A stretch of 64,000 nucleotides of DNA, taken from contig OY727099.1 of the NCBI GenBank assembly GCA_963402885.1, positions 27,051,001-27,115,000 of the forward strand. The letters run 5' to 3'. The position numbers were made by a program, and so were the translations under genes. This document shows, one piece after another, positions 36,501 to 50,300 of the stretch. Position 1 is the first letter of the stretch. Each line of letters starts with the position of its first letter. Origin of the DNA: Antedon bifida. Lineage: Eukaryota > Echinodermata > Crinoidea > Comatulida > Antedonidae. The notes beneath the pieces are model-generated. The model saw only the letters and a list, made by a program, of their open reading frames with translations. It searched no databases and was not told where the DNA came from.

Positions 36501-39500
36501 TTTTATCATTCAGATCATTTACCTTTTCTGTTAATCCTGTTGAAAAATATACAGGAACTTTAAGGTTCATTCTTTCCCTGAAAAAACAATATATGAAAAC
36601 CATAAAGGTTTGAAAACAAAACATATAATTGCTGGCTGGGACATCTTATTGAAATCAATGCTGGAGTCCCCCGGGTCTAGCATGTGTGATGTATGTGTTT
36701 GTATTGTAAAATCCAGGAATAAATTGAATTGAATGAGAATAGACATTAAGTTAAGGGTACCAATAATTGGCTGATGAAGGTGTGTGTAATGAACTCACCA
36801 GAATGTCTCAATGAGGATACACAGCTCCTGAGCTCTCCCTAGTGCAAATACAGGAATCAGAACTTTACCACCTTTGTCAATACAGTCATGAACCTTCTTT
36901 AAGAAATCCCTTTCCCTACATCTACAACAGAATAATATATTATAGTTAATAAAGTCAACTCTCCTAATACCGGAATCCTTTGGGTTGGCCTAATATGTAT
37001 GGTTTTCCGGAAAGTCTGGTATTCTGAATGTGTGTTTAATGGAAAAAAGAATTTGGGACATTTTGGATCTCAACAAAATTTGAATCTGGTATTGGGAGAG
37101 TTGACTGTATAGCACTGTACACAAACTAAAAAGCATATATGGAGTAAAGAATATAAAGATTATAAAAACTTTATTACTTTACCTTTTTGAATCTCGAATC
37201 GTTGTTGCATAAGTTGATTCTGTTATTAAAAGGTCTGGTCTACATTTGTCTATCCATGCAGCTCTTAAAAACAAAATATTTTTTATTTATTTAAAAATGC
37301 CAATTAAGCGAGTCCAAGAGAAATCCTTGACATAAATAAGTTACATGATGAAATTGAATACACTCACCCTAAATGTCTGTCTGGTGTCATGTTGTAGTCC
37401 CCCTGAGGAAATCAAATAATAAAAAATAACTGATTGTTGTTGAGCAGTTACTAATAATAACAATACACACAAAGTATAAGCTTTAAAGAAAATTACTGTG
37501 AGAAAACATGTAAGTTGTGGGTATCAGTGGCAGGATCAAAATGTGAAACAGCCAGAAAGAAATACGCGTGTTCAGAAAATACTAATCTTCTGTAAGAAGT
37601 ATATATTAAAAGTATGTATACTGGTACTGGTTCAGGTAACCATCTACATACAGACATCAAAACCATTGTCAACTGTGAATCTCAATAGAAAATTTATAAA
37701 ACATGGATCTCTTCAACAATTCCGTTTCCATCCATGTAAATGGAATAGAAAATCTAGTTCACAAGCTATAGAAGGTTAACACATTGTACTCACTGTATAG
37801 ACAAATGAATTATCACCCACTTTGACTTGAATCATAGCAGCTCCTAACACATGCCCAGCGTAATAAGCTTTAATCTCCAACTCATCGTCAACCTGCCACA
37901 TATTTTGTAGAATATTATCAATTATATAGTTTGTTATATTGTTTTAAATGTAATAGCAGAATATTCTAAAGTGTGTCAATTTTAATGTATTCTTATTATT
38001 TATTTTATCTAATGTAATCTCTGTAGATGACTTTACTAAAGCTCTGTCTACACTATCAAACTCTATGTGCCCAAATATGGTAGTGCCCAAATATGGTAGT
38101 GATATGACATCATCATGTCCATATATGGGCATATCACATGTTGTTGTCACATAAAGTTTGATAGTGTAGACAGAGGTTAATAGAAAGATGCAATAAAAGG
38201 TTAGGTATGTGAGTTAGTACACGGGCCTAGCTCTATTATAAAAAGTACACAGGGCTACATTTTCCAATAAAAATAAATTTTGTAAAGTTACCTTGATTGT
38301 CTGATGTAAATTTACAGTGATAACCTTTTTCATACAATCTTTAATCATCTAAAATAAGACAAAAATAAATTCTACTTGAAATTTGCATACTATACCAAGA
38401 ACAATTGAAACATGCAAAATGTGGGTTTTTACATTTTAAAAGTTTTTTATTTTTTGATAAAACAAAATAAACTATTCTTACCCCTGATGTGAAAAAGTTA
38501 GTCTCTCCTTTTTTTTCAACAGAGATCTTCCTATAGTCCTCCTTAAAATAGATATTATTAATAAGTTATTAAAAATTAGCAACTTGCATGGCCGACCATC
38601 TAGGTGTCGTATATGTCATATTTTCAAAATCACCTCAACCCCCTCAGTGGGGCTCAGTTGGTGTGGACTATCTACAGTTTGAAATAGGGGGCCCAGACCA
38701 GACACCAAGTACACTTGCCACAGGAGGCTACAATCCACTTTTTACAATACATCATGATGGGCTCAGTGATTTCCCCAGTTGAATTGAAATCTGTATAAAT
38801 TGTATTGTAATTGCACTTACCAATAAAATAGGACAAATAGCTTTAGTGGGTGATGTCATGTAGATAGGACCATCATAGCCAACCATCTCACTCATGTACG
38901 GCAGAGATCCACAATGATCAAGATGAAAGTGACTACAACAATTAACAAAATGTTTCAATATATTTTATAACAAAACTGACTAATGTAAAGCTCTGTCTAC
39001 ACTATCAAACTAGTTTGACAAAACTGTGATGTACCCAAATATGGTGATGATAAGCACAAATATGGTAGTGATATGACATCACCATGTCCATATATGGTCA
39101 CATCACATTTTTTGTCACATAAAGTTTGATAGTGTAGACAGAGCTTAACTCTTGGCTTAAGTTGTATTGACTTACAAGAGGTATATTTTGGGGTTCTTGG
39201 AATCTGTTTCAGACCACCAGTCCCTCTATCCCAACATGGATTCCCTCCTACTGTACTTATTCCACATATTTTAATAATTGGTTAATAAAAAGAGTTACCT
39301 TATAATAACACAGTCCAAATGATCGGTTAATTTCCCAGATTTTGTGATGTATGTAAAATCAGGGAAGCGTCTCTGTATCAAAAACAAAACTCAACAATAA
39401 TATACAGAAATTTGATAGAAACCTGTGTTCACTATACAAAAAAATTACAGCTACTGATTGTATATTATATAGGCCTACAGTTGTACATGAATCCAAATAT

Positions 39501-40385
39501 TGGTTTCTGTTATTGCTTTTTTTTCTTCATTATCATAATAAAAATATTTTAAACATGAATAAAAAAAATAATAATTTATGATATTACACCTTCGGAAAAC
39601 TTACGTCATCATTGTACCCCATATGCATCCCACAATCCAACATTACATTTTTTCCTCCAATCGTTACAAGGATACAGCTTCTACCAACATCTATTAAAAT
39701 TAATTTATATTTAAATGTAGCTCGGTCATCAAAGGAAAAAGAAGAAAAGGACAGACAATTTTTTTTTTCATGATTTGCATATATTGCTGAAGACACAAAA
39801 GAGGAAATGGGTAGTTGCGAAATTGTTTTCCTACTTTATAAATAATACAGTATTGCTTAAGTTACAGTAATTTAATTTGTTATAAATCTAGTATAAAATG
39901 TGTAATGGTTAATATTTATAAACATAGAATTGTAACAAATAGGGCCTAACATACCTTGGCCTGCACCTGAAAATAAAAAAAGAAAAATCATAAAATTTAA
40001 ATTATTTTAACTAATCATGATCAATATCAATTATCATCAAGTTAAAAACGAGCACAAAATAATGTACATGTAATTAATACTCAATAATCCTTTGTGTCAT
40101 CCATACAGATGATTCGGTTTGGACAGGGAGATGTACATCTCCCTGGTTTGGACCAATCGAAACTAGCCTCCTATATGATATATCGGCTAGTCTACTTGGG
40201 GGCGGAACGACTACTCATTGATCAGATGTTCTAAATTCCTCACTATTTTACTGGGTGGTTATTCAATGTGTCTAATGAAAAGGCCTACGTCTAGGCCTAG
40301 CTACAAGTAACTACAAGAATTAAGCTTTATTTCCCATATAAAATCAGCTTAACTTACCTAGTGGAATTACTCGAATGTCAGACAT
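33583..40385 (-). CDS. INTS11: Integrator complex subunit 11 (endonuclease), 20 coding exons, 605 aa
   Basis: Exons, 5' to 3': 40385-40358, 39966-39955, 39690-39605, 39372-39299, 38932-38821, 38541-38482, 38348-38292, 37892-37794, 37402-37368, 37263-37183, 36921-36799, 36577-36523, 36366-36271, 36097-35885, 35498-35336, 34937-34827, 34575-34505, 34283-34156, 33996-33927, 33726-33583; 1818 nt in one frame. It is the metallo-beta-lactamase/beta-CASP nuclease of the Integrator complex, which cleaves snRNA and paused nascent transcripts in the nucleus. Zinc residues fall as in human INTS11: H68, H70, D72, H73 (SHFHLDHC), H157, D178, E203 (TEST), H392 (SFSAHAD), H414 (LVHGEAKK). The C-terminal part ([11 protein letters not shown]), which pairs with INTS9, is present. 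Human length is 600. It looks fully functional. Exon 2 is only 12 nt. Confidence 0.97.
34693..34874 (-). repeat. 91 bp tandem duplication containing the INTS11 exon 16 donor
   Basis: AGTAGAACACCATCAGACC begins at 34693 and 34784. The second unit covers the last 48 bases of exon 16 and 43 of intron. The first unit, downstream in transcription, repeats the exon end (decoy exon sequence 34783-34736) with its donor. Both donors have two overlapping GTAAGT motifs, 7 nt apart; phase with exon 17 requires the second (exon end 34827). Confidence 0.9.
35124..35311. mobile_element. MITE family 1, copy 2 (INTS11 intron 15)
   Basis: Right end intact (TTTGATAGTGTAGACAAAGCT), left end degraded (CTGACTACACTATCAAAC). 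The inner unit ATATGGTAGTGATATG is repeated three times, so this copy is long. It lies about 25 bp from the exon 15 donor. Confidence 0.75.
35545..35830 (+). mobile_element. tRNA-derived SINE in INTS11 intron 14
   Basis: The head (35545-35622) keeps an acceptor-stem pair GAGTGAG and CTCACTC, an A box TGGCCGAGCGG and a B box GGTTCAAAGC, as in a Leu/Ser-type tRNA. The unrelated body follows (GTGGTAGAACAAGTC, AAGGACTATAAACC, GTCCAGTGTACAC, CTAGTACATC). It is antisense to INTS11. It is not a real tRNA gene: the middle of the head does not fold into an anticodon arm that I can see. Confidence 0.75.
36640..36735 (+). mobile_element. Retroelement 3' tail in INTS11 intron 11
   Basis: TGCTGGAGTCCCCCGGGTC then TTTGTATTGTAAAATCC and AATAAATTGAATTGAAT, a non-LTR type tail. 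It has no coding part. Confidence 0.35.
38039..38178. mobile_element. MITE family 1, copy 3 (INTS11 intron 7)
   Basis: Ends AGCTCTGTCTACACTATCAA and TTTGATAGTGTAGACAGAG, with ATATGGTAGTG twice and ATGTCCATATATGGGCAT inside. Confidence 0.85.
38988..39146. mobile_element. MITE family 1, copy 4 (INTS11 intron 4)
   Basis: Ends AGCTCTGTCTACACTATCAA and TTGATAGTGTAGACAGAGCT flanked by TAA on each side, the Harbinger-type target. It lies about 55 bp before the exon 5 acceptor. Confidence 0.88.
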
Positions 40386-43308
40386 AATGTTATATATATA
40401 TTAACTATTTAATTGCAGTTTAACTTTAAAAAAATCATTAAGTTTCAGAAACCGTCCACATTGTTTTTCATTTTGCGAGTGGTCGTGGTCGAGTGAACGG
40501 GAACCATTTTTGATCACGACCTCTATAGAAAAAAAAATGTATCTGTTATTCGCACGACAGCCGTGTAAATTAATCTAAAACCGTTGTTCGCACGACTGCC
40601 GTGTAAACCAATCATAATAACTATTCGCACGGAGAATATTAAGTCGCCAACCAAAAGAATTTGATAAACTTGTTAAAACATACACATGATGACATCACAA
40701 TGATGTATAACTCAGAAATAAAGAAACAAAATACAAGAATTCCTGCCAGTTATTTTATTAGCAAGGTTTAAAATGTCTTCTGAAAGAAATGTCATTGCAA
40801 GAACTAAGGTCGTTATTAAGATACCAAATACCCAAGTATGGATAGAGTAGCAACATTAAAAGCATCTACGGTTACAATGTCAATACATTTAATACATCAA
40901 TGACACTGAATCACATTATGTTTACTATGAAATTAGAAAATGTTAACTTAAAGAATGTAGTTATTCTTAATTACAATTATTGATGGTTTTTGATTATTTA
41001 TGGAATGCACTTAATATCTACAATCTTTTATTTAATTTGGTATGTCATTATTCAATGGGCAGAACAACATTTCTACATCATTAAAAACAGCATTATTGTT
41101 GGTATATTAAAATAACAGCATATTAACATTAATGTTCCATGTCATTTAAATAACATATCAAACAATGCAACATTATTATTGGTATATTGTCAACTTTTCT
41201 GCAACATTAATGTTGGTATAACATTAATGATCTTAGTCTATGTAATTCAAAAAACATACAACTGAGTGAATATTAAATGTGTTGCCAGATTCAATAAGGA
41301 ACATTATCATTACTAAAATATATGAGGGCATCATATACACATGCTAGGTAAATGCATGGTATTATTCTACAAGGGATGTCTTAATTAAAATAATCTTTGT
41401 TTTACTTCATTATTGCGTTTTAAAAGGATAAAACTAAATAAGCCACAAATTTCATGGTAAAAACAATTTTTCTAACAATAAAAAAAAAGCAACTGTACAA
41501 ATTAATCAAAAATAAATTGAACTACCATGCAACAAAACTTGATAATTATGTTTTAAAAAAACATCATAATTCTAAAAATAACATTAACAGCAAAAGTAGA
41601 CACGTTAAAAATATCAATAAAATCTTCATATTATTTACAAAGTGAATCACAAATGAAAAATTTAAAAAAACTAAATGAAGATACAGCTTGCATACTCAGA
41701 ATAAAATCATAAAATGTACAAAAAAATAGAAAAAGTAAATATGTGTATGTGGTAGATTATGTGTTAAATTACATTATAACATTTGGAACATGAATGTACC
41801 TAATAATTATCTCACAATTAATGTCTTCAAACCACTAATGAATACAATTTCATTCAAACTAATTGACTACTTCTTAATCAATGTATAAATATTTAGAATA
41901 ATTTACTTGTTCTCGTTGGAATACACATATTTGATCAGTTTTATGTCAACATTATTTTTATTTGTTTTGATTCTCCACCAGTTAGTTATCTGCCTGCCAC
42001 AGGTGATGACACATTCACCTGGAATACTTTTAGGACCACCTGGAATATGTTAACATCCACCTGGAATATACTTTACATCCACCTGGAATACAAATGAGGA
42101 TGTATGGCTGATACATGTCTGAAAATGATTTACATGTAATGCACATCTTTTTGAATATCTCAATATCCACTTGGAATAAAGATACACCTGGAATATTTAA
42201 ATATCATTTTTGGGAAATAGATAGAATTGGAGTGATCATATTAATGGGGGAAATGTCCTGGTAGTTTGGAAAGCATGATGACATTACAGTGTCATTTAGT
42301 TATCACCTGTACATTGTACAGTAACAAACACTGTATTCATTTGTTCACAATAAAACCTTCGTAGATACTTTACATTAACTCCTCTTGAACCAGGATGAAT
42401 TACAGTAGAGTCATTTGTACGTAAGCTATTGAATGTTAACTTTATAATGTCATCTTTATAAATGGATATGACTAATTGAGCTTATTAAACCAATGTTAAC
42501 TTTGTGTACGTGATCTTTACAAACAAAATGACTGAGTAAGTACAACAACTTGGAATGCCTTAATAGTTTCTATTTAAACTAAATTTGTTTTTGATACAAT
42601 AACAACTATAAAATGGTGATAACATTAAGTGATTGGTGCAGCTAAATGTGCTAGTAGGTATTGAATGTGCTTATCAAGTTATAACATTCAACATTCATAA
42701 CATTAACATCCATATTTTGTTCACTACATTACTTCATTCTTATACAGACCATATCTGATACAGACAAACATGAAATATACAGTCAAAATGTCAACCATTT
42801 TAAATCTTCAGACTGTCTCAAAATGTCTGCCGTATTCATCACTATTACCATGACAGCCCACCACCGTTCTTGTTTTTACCATTATGCTACATTTCCTTCA
42901 CATGTTTCTTTAGTGTACAAGCGCATTTATATAATTGTGTCCAGGGATTACCTTTAAATATATTTTGATGTTTTTATCTACAATTAAATTTAGCAAGACA
43001 ATTTCACTGTAAATTAAAGGCACATTAGGGAGGGAGTGAAATATATTGCTTAATAAAATCACCTGCTAATTAATATTATACGTTATACAAGCAAACATCA
43101 TTTATTTTACAAGTGGTAAAATCTATGTACTGTACATGGGTCAGAGACTACATCATTTATTATTAGTTTAAAATGTTTAACAAAGATTAAAATACATCTT
43201 GTCTGCTCAATATAAAACAAAATTATTCCAGTTAAAACTGGTTAACTACTCTATGTCACATGTCCATTCAGACAGTAACTTGTTTCTACGGACTGGCTTC
43301 CCAAGTTA

Positions 43309-43490
43309 AGAATATGGTTTAAACCGGTACATTCCAGTTTGTAAAGAATATGGTTTAAACAAGTTTATTCCAGTTTGTAAAGAATATGGTTTAAACCAGT
43401 TCAGTCCAGATTGTCAAGAATATGGTTTAAACCAGTTCATTCCAGGTTGTCAAGAATATGGCAGGTTTAAACCGGTTCATTTCAGGTTGA
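43309..43490. repeat. 36 bp tandem repeat, five copies
   Basis: AGAATATGGTTTAAACC begins at 43309, 43345, 43381, 43417 and 43453, exactly 36 apart, each followed by AGTT or GGTA and CATTCCAG. The last unit has a small insertion. Confidence 0.85.
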
Positions 43491-43819
43491 ATCAGTAGAA
43501 TCAAAGCATTAAAACTAATTATTTTCTCATGAGTTCTTAATCAGTAAATGTCTTTTAATTGCAATATTCTAATCTATTCGTCCACTTGTTCACATTCACA
43601 CATTCTAAATTGTTCTACGAGAATGACCAATGACCACTGAGAATGACCAATTTGTAGCAATCAACGATCCGACACATTTGTAATTGTTTGTGTAAATCAA
43701 TGCCATTGGGTAACAGCTACCATATTTCAACTAATCATGAATACAAATCATCAGCTATCTTCATTAATAATCTTCAAATCATAGTTTATTTAAGTCTTCT
43801 TCTGAAGATTAATTAGATT

Positions 43820-44040
43820 CACAATGCTTCATTATTCCTTCTTCTACATTCACAATGATTCATTATTCCTTCTTCTACATTCACAATGATTCGTTATTCC
43901 TTCTTCTACATTCACAATGATTCATTATTCCTTCTTTATATTCACAATGATTTGATTCCTTCTTTACATCCACAATGATTCATTATTCATATACATTCAC
44001 AATGATTCATTATTCCTATATACTATATACTCATAATGCC
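43820..44040. repeat. 31 bp tandem repeat, about seven copies
   Basis: CACAATGATTCATTATTCC then TTCTTCTACATT; starts at 43820, 43851 and 43882 are 31 apart and later units shorten. It is probably transcribed as part of the catenin 3' UTR. Confidence 0.8.
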
Positions 44041-44363
44041 TTGTTATTCCATCCATTCACAATTCTTTGCCATCATTGTATATAACTTCAACTATTCCTT
44101 AACTTCAACCTGCCGCTATGGCCTCCATTCATCATTTCTTCCATATTTCATCATTGATAATTTAATAAAATTACAATTTATAAATTAGCAATAATTTGAA
44201 GTTCCATCTTTATATAATCATAATATATTTTCCAGTAATCCATCAAATGATCCATGAAAAGATCCTGCAGTGTTTCCAAGCACATTCAAACAAAACCAGC
44301 TGCCCTAATACATCATTTTAAGAATCATTCATTGTATATTTTATGCGTTCCTATTTCCGGTTA

Positions 44364-47300
44364 TTAAACCCATGAATCAATGTTAGGGTCGTCGGCAGGT
44401 CCATTGAGCTGTATGCTAGTGACTGGCGTGCCATCTTCGTTCTCAGTTAAACTTTGTCGGTAGCTATTTTTCTTTTCTTTGTCAACCTTTGCATAAACTG
44501 GTTCACGGCTTGGTGATGTCGGTCCATCATTTTCCTACAAAAAAAAAAAAATCACATTTAGCAAATCACATTTTTTGTGCCATAGATATATGTATAATAT
44601 ATTTTATGTTAATTAATCACATATGACTTATATTATTATTTATTGTTTTATACTGTTTTTTCTTTATGTATTTCTGCATATTTGTATTGTAGGAGCCCTC
44701 ATGAGACAAGCTTTGCTTCTAGTGCGGGCCCCAGTTGTTGTTGTCATAATAATAACTGAATAAATGTGTATATGATGATATTTTGCATTCAGTAATTTTT
44801 TATTTGCCGCTAAGAAAAAAAAAAAAAAAATCCAATTTTAACAATCTAGTATGCAAAACAAGTGAATTAATAACATTTATAATTATAAAATATGCCGTGA
44901 AAATAAACTGTTTACATGATTTGAACTAAAGCATTTTAGCTATAAAGCTAGCACTCACCCTTGCCATGCCATACATTGGCACAGAGCCAGCTGGTGGTTT
45001 GAATGAGTTGTTATCTACACTTGAATAGTTAAAGTCTTGCATACCTATATGCTCATCTCCTGATGGGTACCGGTGGTGCTCTACAATTAGCAATTTAAAA
45101 CAAAAGTGCAATATTTAAAGCAGCGTATATTTAGATATCCTTCTAATTACTTTCTGTTCTTGAGTACAATAAGAGTGTGTTTTTTTTTTGCTTGCTTGGC
45201 AAATAATAACAAAACAAAATGTATTTATTGTGGCATACTAGTAGTGCATGCAATACATTAGTGTAACGTAATAATGTACTATTGTTACGTTTCTAATTCT
45301 TTTAGCATACAAATGTTTATAAAACTAAATATTGCATTGCTAGCTATATTATATATATATACAGTATAGTGATCAAAGTGCATGCAGCAGGGAGTACAAT
45401 TACAATTTTACAAAAAATACTTAGTGCTTCCATACTGTATATATAAATATACATGCGGAATAAAATGAATATTGGTTCATTTGTGTGTAGAGATATCATT
45501 ATACAGTAATACCAATGGGTAAAGTCACTAGTAACTCACGTTAAAAAGGTCTTAAATCAATTAAATGCAGTATGTAACAATATAAAGAATGCAAGCAAGT
45601 GTTGCATCAACCAAATTTAAATTGAATGAAATAATTCAGAGTGAATGATTCAGTTCTTATCTATATCAACATAGCAAATACATGATGGCATTAGGCAATG
45701 GTGTACAACAATGTACAGAGAATAGCGTAATTTGACAATGTGATGTGCCCATATATGGACATGATGATGTCATATCACTACCATATTTAAGTATATCACT
45801 ACCATATTTGAGTACATCACGTTTTTTTGACACATAAAGTTTGATAGTGTAGACAGAGCTTTAGTGTACTTTCACTACTAAGGGTGTTCCAAGTTCAACG
45901 ATTGAAAGCTGGTGGATACCAACTACATTTATTGTAGGAAATGAGGATTTAGCCTTCACAGCAAGAGCTACAGACTCACAACAGGAGTCACTGTGCTAGG
46001 ATGGCTTAAAGGCTCACAGTGGTTGTAAAACATATTCCAAACGGCTTACAAGATTTTAAATACTCAACGAAATGAATTTTAAATACTCATTGAAATGTAT
46101 GGTATTGTCGAGGGCCCCAATGATCAGCTTTGCTGGATGGGCTACCCTAACATGGTTCAATAACAAAAAGGGCATAACCAGTAAATACAAGCTGTACCAT
46201 TATAACACTAACACCATCAATGTACTATATATGCATATGTCGTAAACCATGTAACAAACAGGAGGTAAAATAGAGAGAATGTAAAATAATGAAACTGCAC
46301 TGATATGTTACCCTTTCTGTAGTTTTGTACTTCTTCAGCTGATGCATAAGCTGGGTCATACATCATCTCACTGGCTGCTATCAATACACATGAACACCCA
46401 CAGTGAAAACAGATACAATGAGAACAAAGAAAAGGTACAGATATGGATAGAGTGAGTACTTGAATGTGAAAGCCATACAGTATGTTACCAACATCCACTT
46501 AGTAATAATACAAGTTATCTATTAGTCTATCAAATACACAGTAGAACCCCTCCTGTGGGGACACTTTCCAGTGAAATGAACTAGGGGCAACATATGTTTT
46601 AAGCTCTGTCTACACATCAAACTTTATGTTACATGACGATGTCATATCACTACCATATTTGGGCACATCACATTTTTTTTGTCAAACTAGTTTGATAGTG
46701 TAGACAGAGCTTTACACTACGGCCAATGTGTTTTTTAAAACACTTATGTTAGGATCCTGAAAAATGTCCCCTTAATAGAAGTTCTATAGTATAATAGATC
46801 AATTGAATATATTATATAATAGATTAATTGGATATAATATAGATTATTAAAATACAGTTTTTCCCAAATGATAAACACTAATTGACATTATAATTTTGAT
46901 TTATTTTTAAATATTAAAATGGTCAATTATAAAATTTATTGTCAATGAGTTAATTAATAAGTTAATTCATTCATTTTATATGTATATAATTCAAATGGGA
47001 TGTGTTTGAAATTCATTAAAACTATTCACAACATTTACAATCAAATTTTAACAAATGTCAATGACTCATGCGCAACATGCTAACAATGAAAAAAAATAAA
47101 TAAAATATTATTCCACGACAAAAACTATTATATTTTATCAATCATTGCAAAGTATAGTGATTATAAACAAAGTTGAAAATAATAATATAACTGCAACCAA
47201 AAAATGACATTGTAGCAAATAGTGTGGTGAGTAACATTTAGAAAAAGCAATTTGTGGGTGAATTGTGCAAATGTACAACAATCAACGTTGCAGTTTTGGT

Positions 47301-50300
47301 TCAAATAATAATATAATATGTCATTATATTAATTCATATGAATTGTTAAGCTCTGTCTACACTATCAAATTTTATGTAACAAAAAAATGTGATGTGCCCA
47401 TATATGGACATGCTGATGTTATATCACCAACATATTTGGGTGCATTTTTTTGGGTCAAACTAGTTTGATAGTGTAGACAGAGCCTAAGAATAAAATTACT
47501 GAAACCACAGAATATAAACCATGGTGCACAAGACTGATTGAAACATGATAAAGTAGATCATTATTTGATCATTTGATAGAGTGCATACCTTTTGGTCTTT
47601 CTTTGTACTGGCCCGCTGACCCATCATCTTTGCCGCTGTATTGAGATGCAAGCGTGGAGTCACTGTAGTTAGGATTGCTTGTGGCTGAGTGAACATAAAC
47701 AGATTTGATTGATTGAAGATTGATTGATTTGGTAGAATACGTATCTTCACATTATTACTAAGCAGCTTTATAGCGGAGCAGTATAGATTGTTTCTTTGTT
47801 GAAATAATACATTTAAACAGAAGTAAATCAAGATAGCCTGGTACTGCCATAGAACATTCCAGAGATTCACTTTTTGCTCCAAAAGATGTCCTTAATAATT
47901 AATCGTTGTTTGTGTATCATTCATAGTTTAAACAGCAAGTCAGTGACTGCTGAATGTCTTAAAGAATATGACAGTTAATTCAGAAGAATGCATACTCCAA
48001 ACAAACTGTATGGTGTTAGTATACAGTTCCCAGACAGTAATTATAAGAAATAGATTGTAGGCCTGACATGTAACTAACCTGTAGGTGCTGCACCTATAGG
48101 AGCCGAAGCCTGCCTTGCTGCTTGGCTCTTAGGACTTGTTGCTGACCTCGGTAACGTTCCCGTCTTTAATCCCATTGGATTGAACACCGTCTCTTCCCAT
48201 CCATCCTTCTTGTACAGCGCCCTCAAGTCACGGAAGCCCCACATGGTAAACAGCACCTGGTTCGCAGCTTTCACTACGTTAGCTGGATATTGTTTGGATT
48301 TTGAAATCGTTACTAACCGCTCAATACCGTTTGCATCTCGTAATGACCTACAGACAAAAAAGATTTTTATTTTTAGAAAGATTGATTTGGCACTATAAAC
48401 AAACAAAGCATACATAATTATATCACTGTATATTCATTTAAAAATTTCACATCAAAACATGCTTAATTGCGTATGAATGACAAAAAATAATTGCATATAA
48501 AAATAATCGACACACAAGTACAAATAAAAAAGTCAAGAAAAAAATAAAACAATTTATTGAAAGATACCAAAGACCAGACATAATATTGTACTTAGACCAT
48601 GAAGTCCATGCTTAGACTTACTTAGCATTTTCCATATTCTTTGAGATGACTTCTAATAGTGCTGTGAGGATTGCTAGTGTACTCTCATCTGATAGCTTGG
48701 TATCGTTAACACCGCCACCTGGAAGCCTTGATACTAAGTCACGCATCGCATATTTACCTAAATCATAATATGGTAATATTTATAGATATAATGGTATTTT
48801 ATAGAAAGATTCAACATTACATACAAAGAATTTAAAACATAGCAACCAGTGGCTGAAATATGGTTTTTACAATGCATTTTAATTAATAGGAAAAATTTGA
48901 GAAACTTGGAACATTACAAACATTTGAGTTTTTGAAAGAATTGCAAAATTTAAAGTTCACTTTTGTGATAGTTAACTGCATAGCCTAGATAAAAATGAAT
49001 GCAAAAATAAAACTTAACAAGCAAAATATATTACACCAATGATTGCATTTCATACCTATGAGTTCTTTATTCCTTGGGTCTATGGATAAGTTCCTCAGAG
49101 CTAATGCAACAGCCTTGACAACTCGTTCTTTATCCATTCGTAGTAATTCAACAAGAACCGGAAGACCTTTTTCTTTGCGTACTGATGCACGGATGTAACC
49201 AGCCCACTACAAACAAAGTCAGTTAGAAGTTTAAAAACAAGCAAGAAAAGGAGGAAAAATGTGTTATTCTGTATTTAATTTAACATATAAAATATCTTTT
49301 CAACTACCTATATATATTCTTTGGCAGAATTGCATTGTCACCTCTAGCAGACTTTTAACTTAAAGCTCTGTCTACACTATCAAACTAGTTTGCCGAAATA
49401 TGGTAGTAATATGACCAAATATGGTAGTGCTATGACATTATCATGTCCATATATGGGCACATCACATTTGTTTGTCACAAAGTTTGATAGTGTAGACATT
49501 AGGCATAATATATAATTGTCTCACAAACCTTCCATTCTCCTGCTGAAATGTTCTGAAGTGTTCCAGCTGACGCCTCTAATGTGACTGGGTTTGAACAATT
49601 TGACAATATCAACAAGTATGGCTTGATAACCTCTGGTTGCCATAGTAATTCTGCACCTTTTGCTGGAGTTTTCCTTTCAGGAAACTCTAAGTATTGGTCA
49701 TGTGACTGTTTACTACAAAATAAGAAAAAAAAAAATTGATACATAACATATATAAAATAGATAAAATTAGTAGTAATAAGTAGTAAATAGTAATTTATTA
49801 GTATTACATATCAGTATAAACAACTAAGTATCAAAAGCAATTAGATTTTATAAAAATAAATACAATAAGTTTATAATTTACAATATTTATAAATAAACCA
49901 CCAAATATGGAACAGTAAGTCACCTGGTAAGTATCTAATATATTTAAACTTAAAGTCACTATAAAACATTTTATTGAAAATAAAACTCAACAACTAATTA
50001 TCTAATGTAGAGCATGTTAAACTTGATAACAAGATGAAATTTCAAACGCTATAAGCGGAAAGAAGCTGTTAAGCATGTATAACATATTCTAAGCACGTAC
50101 TTAACAATGTCTTAACAATCAATTATCTTAGTCTCAGACTCACCTTAATGTTCCAGATTTTGTAAGTGTTCCAGTTTTTCCTCCTTCTTTTCCATTTTTC
50201 TTTGTTGATGGGAAGCAACCAGCTTTCTTGGCTAAAAAAAATATGTGTGTTTAATCCCTCATTAAATATGTACAAAACAAGTTATCCATTTAAAGATTTC

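Larger units (their letters stand above)
40386..44363 (-). other. INTS11 upstream region and probable delta-catenin 3' UTR
   Basis: The catenin stop is at 44364 and INTS11 starts at 40385 on the same strand, leaving 4 kb. Near INTS11, TTCGCACGAC then GCCGTGTAAA is repeated at about 40547 and 40585, a CpG-bearing patch that may be part of the INTS11 promoter. The rest is very AT-rich and CpG-poor, with repeats at 43309-43490 and 43820-44040. It likely holds a long 3' UTR; an AATAAA on the - strand lies near 40750. I cannot place the cleavage site. Confidence 0.45.

Noticed and set aside
47496-47882. A 128-codon - strand frame
   Set aside because: Only its part from 47684 down is catenin exon 18, in a different frame ([12 protein letters not shown]). 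The long frame reads through intron.
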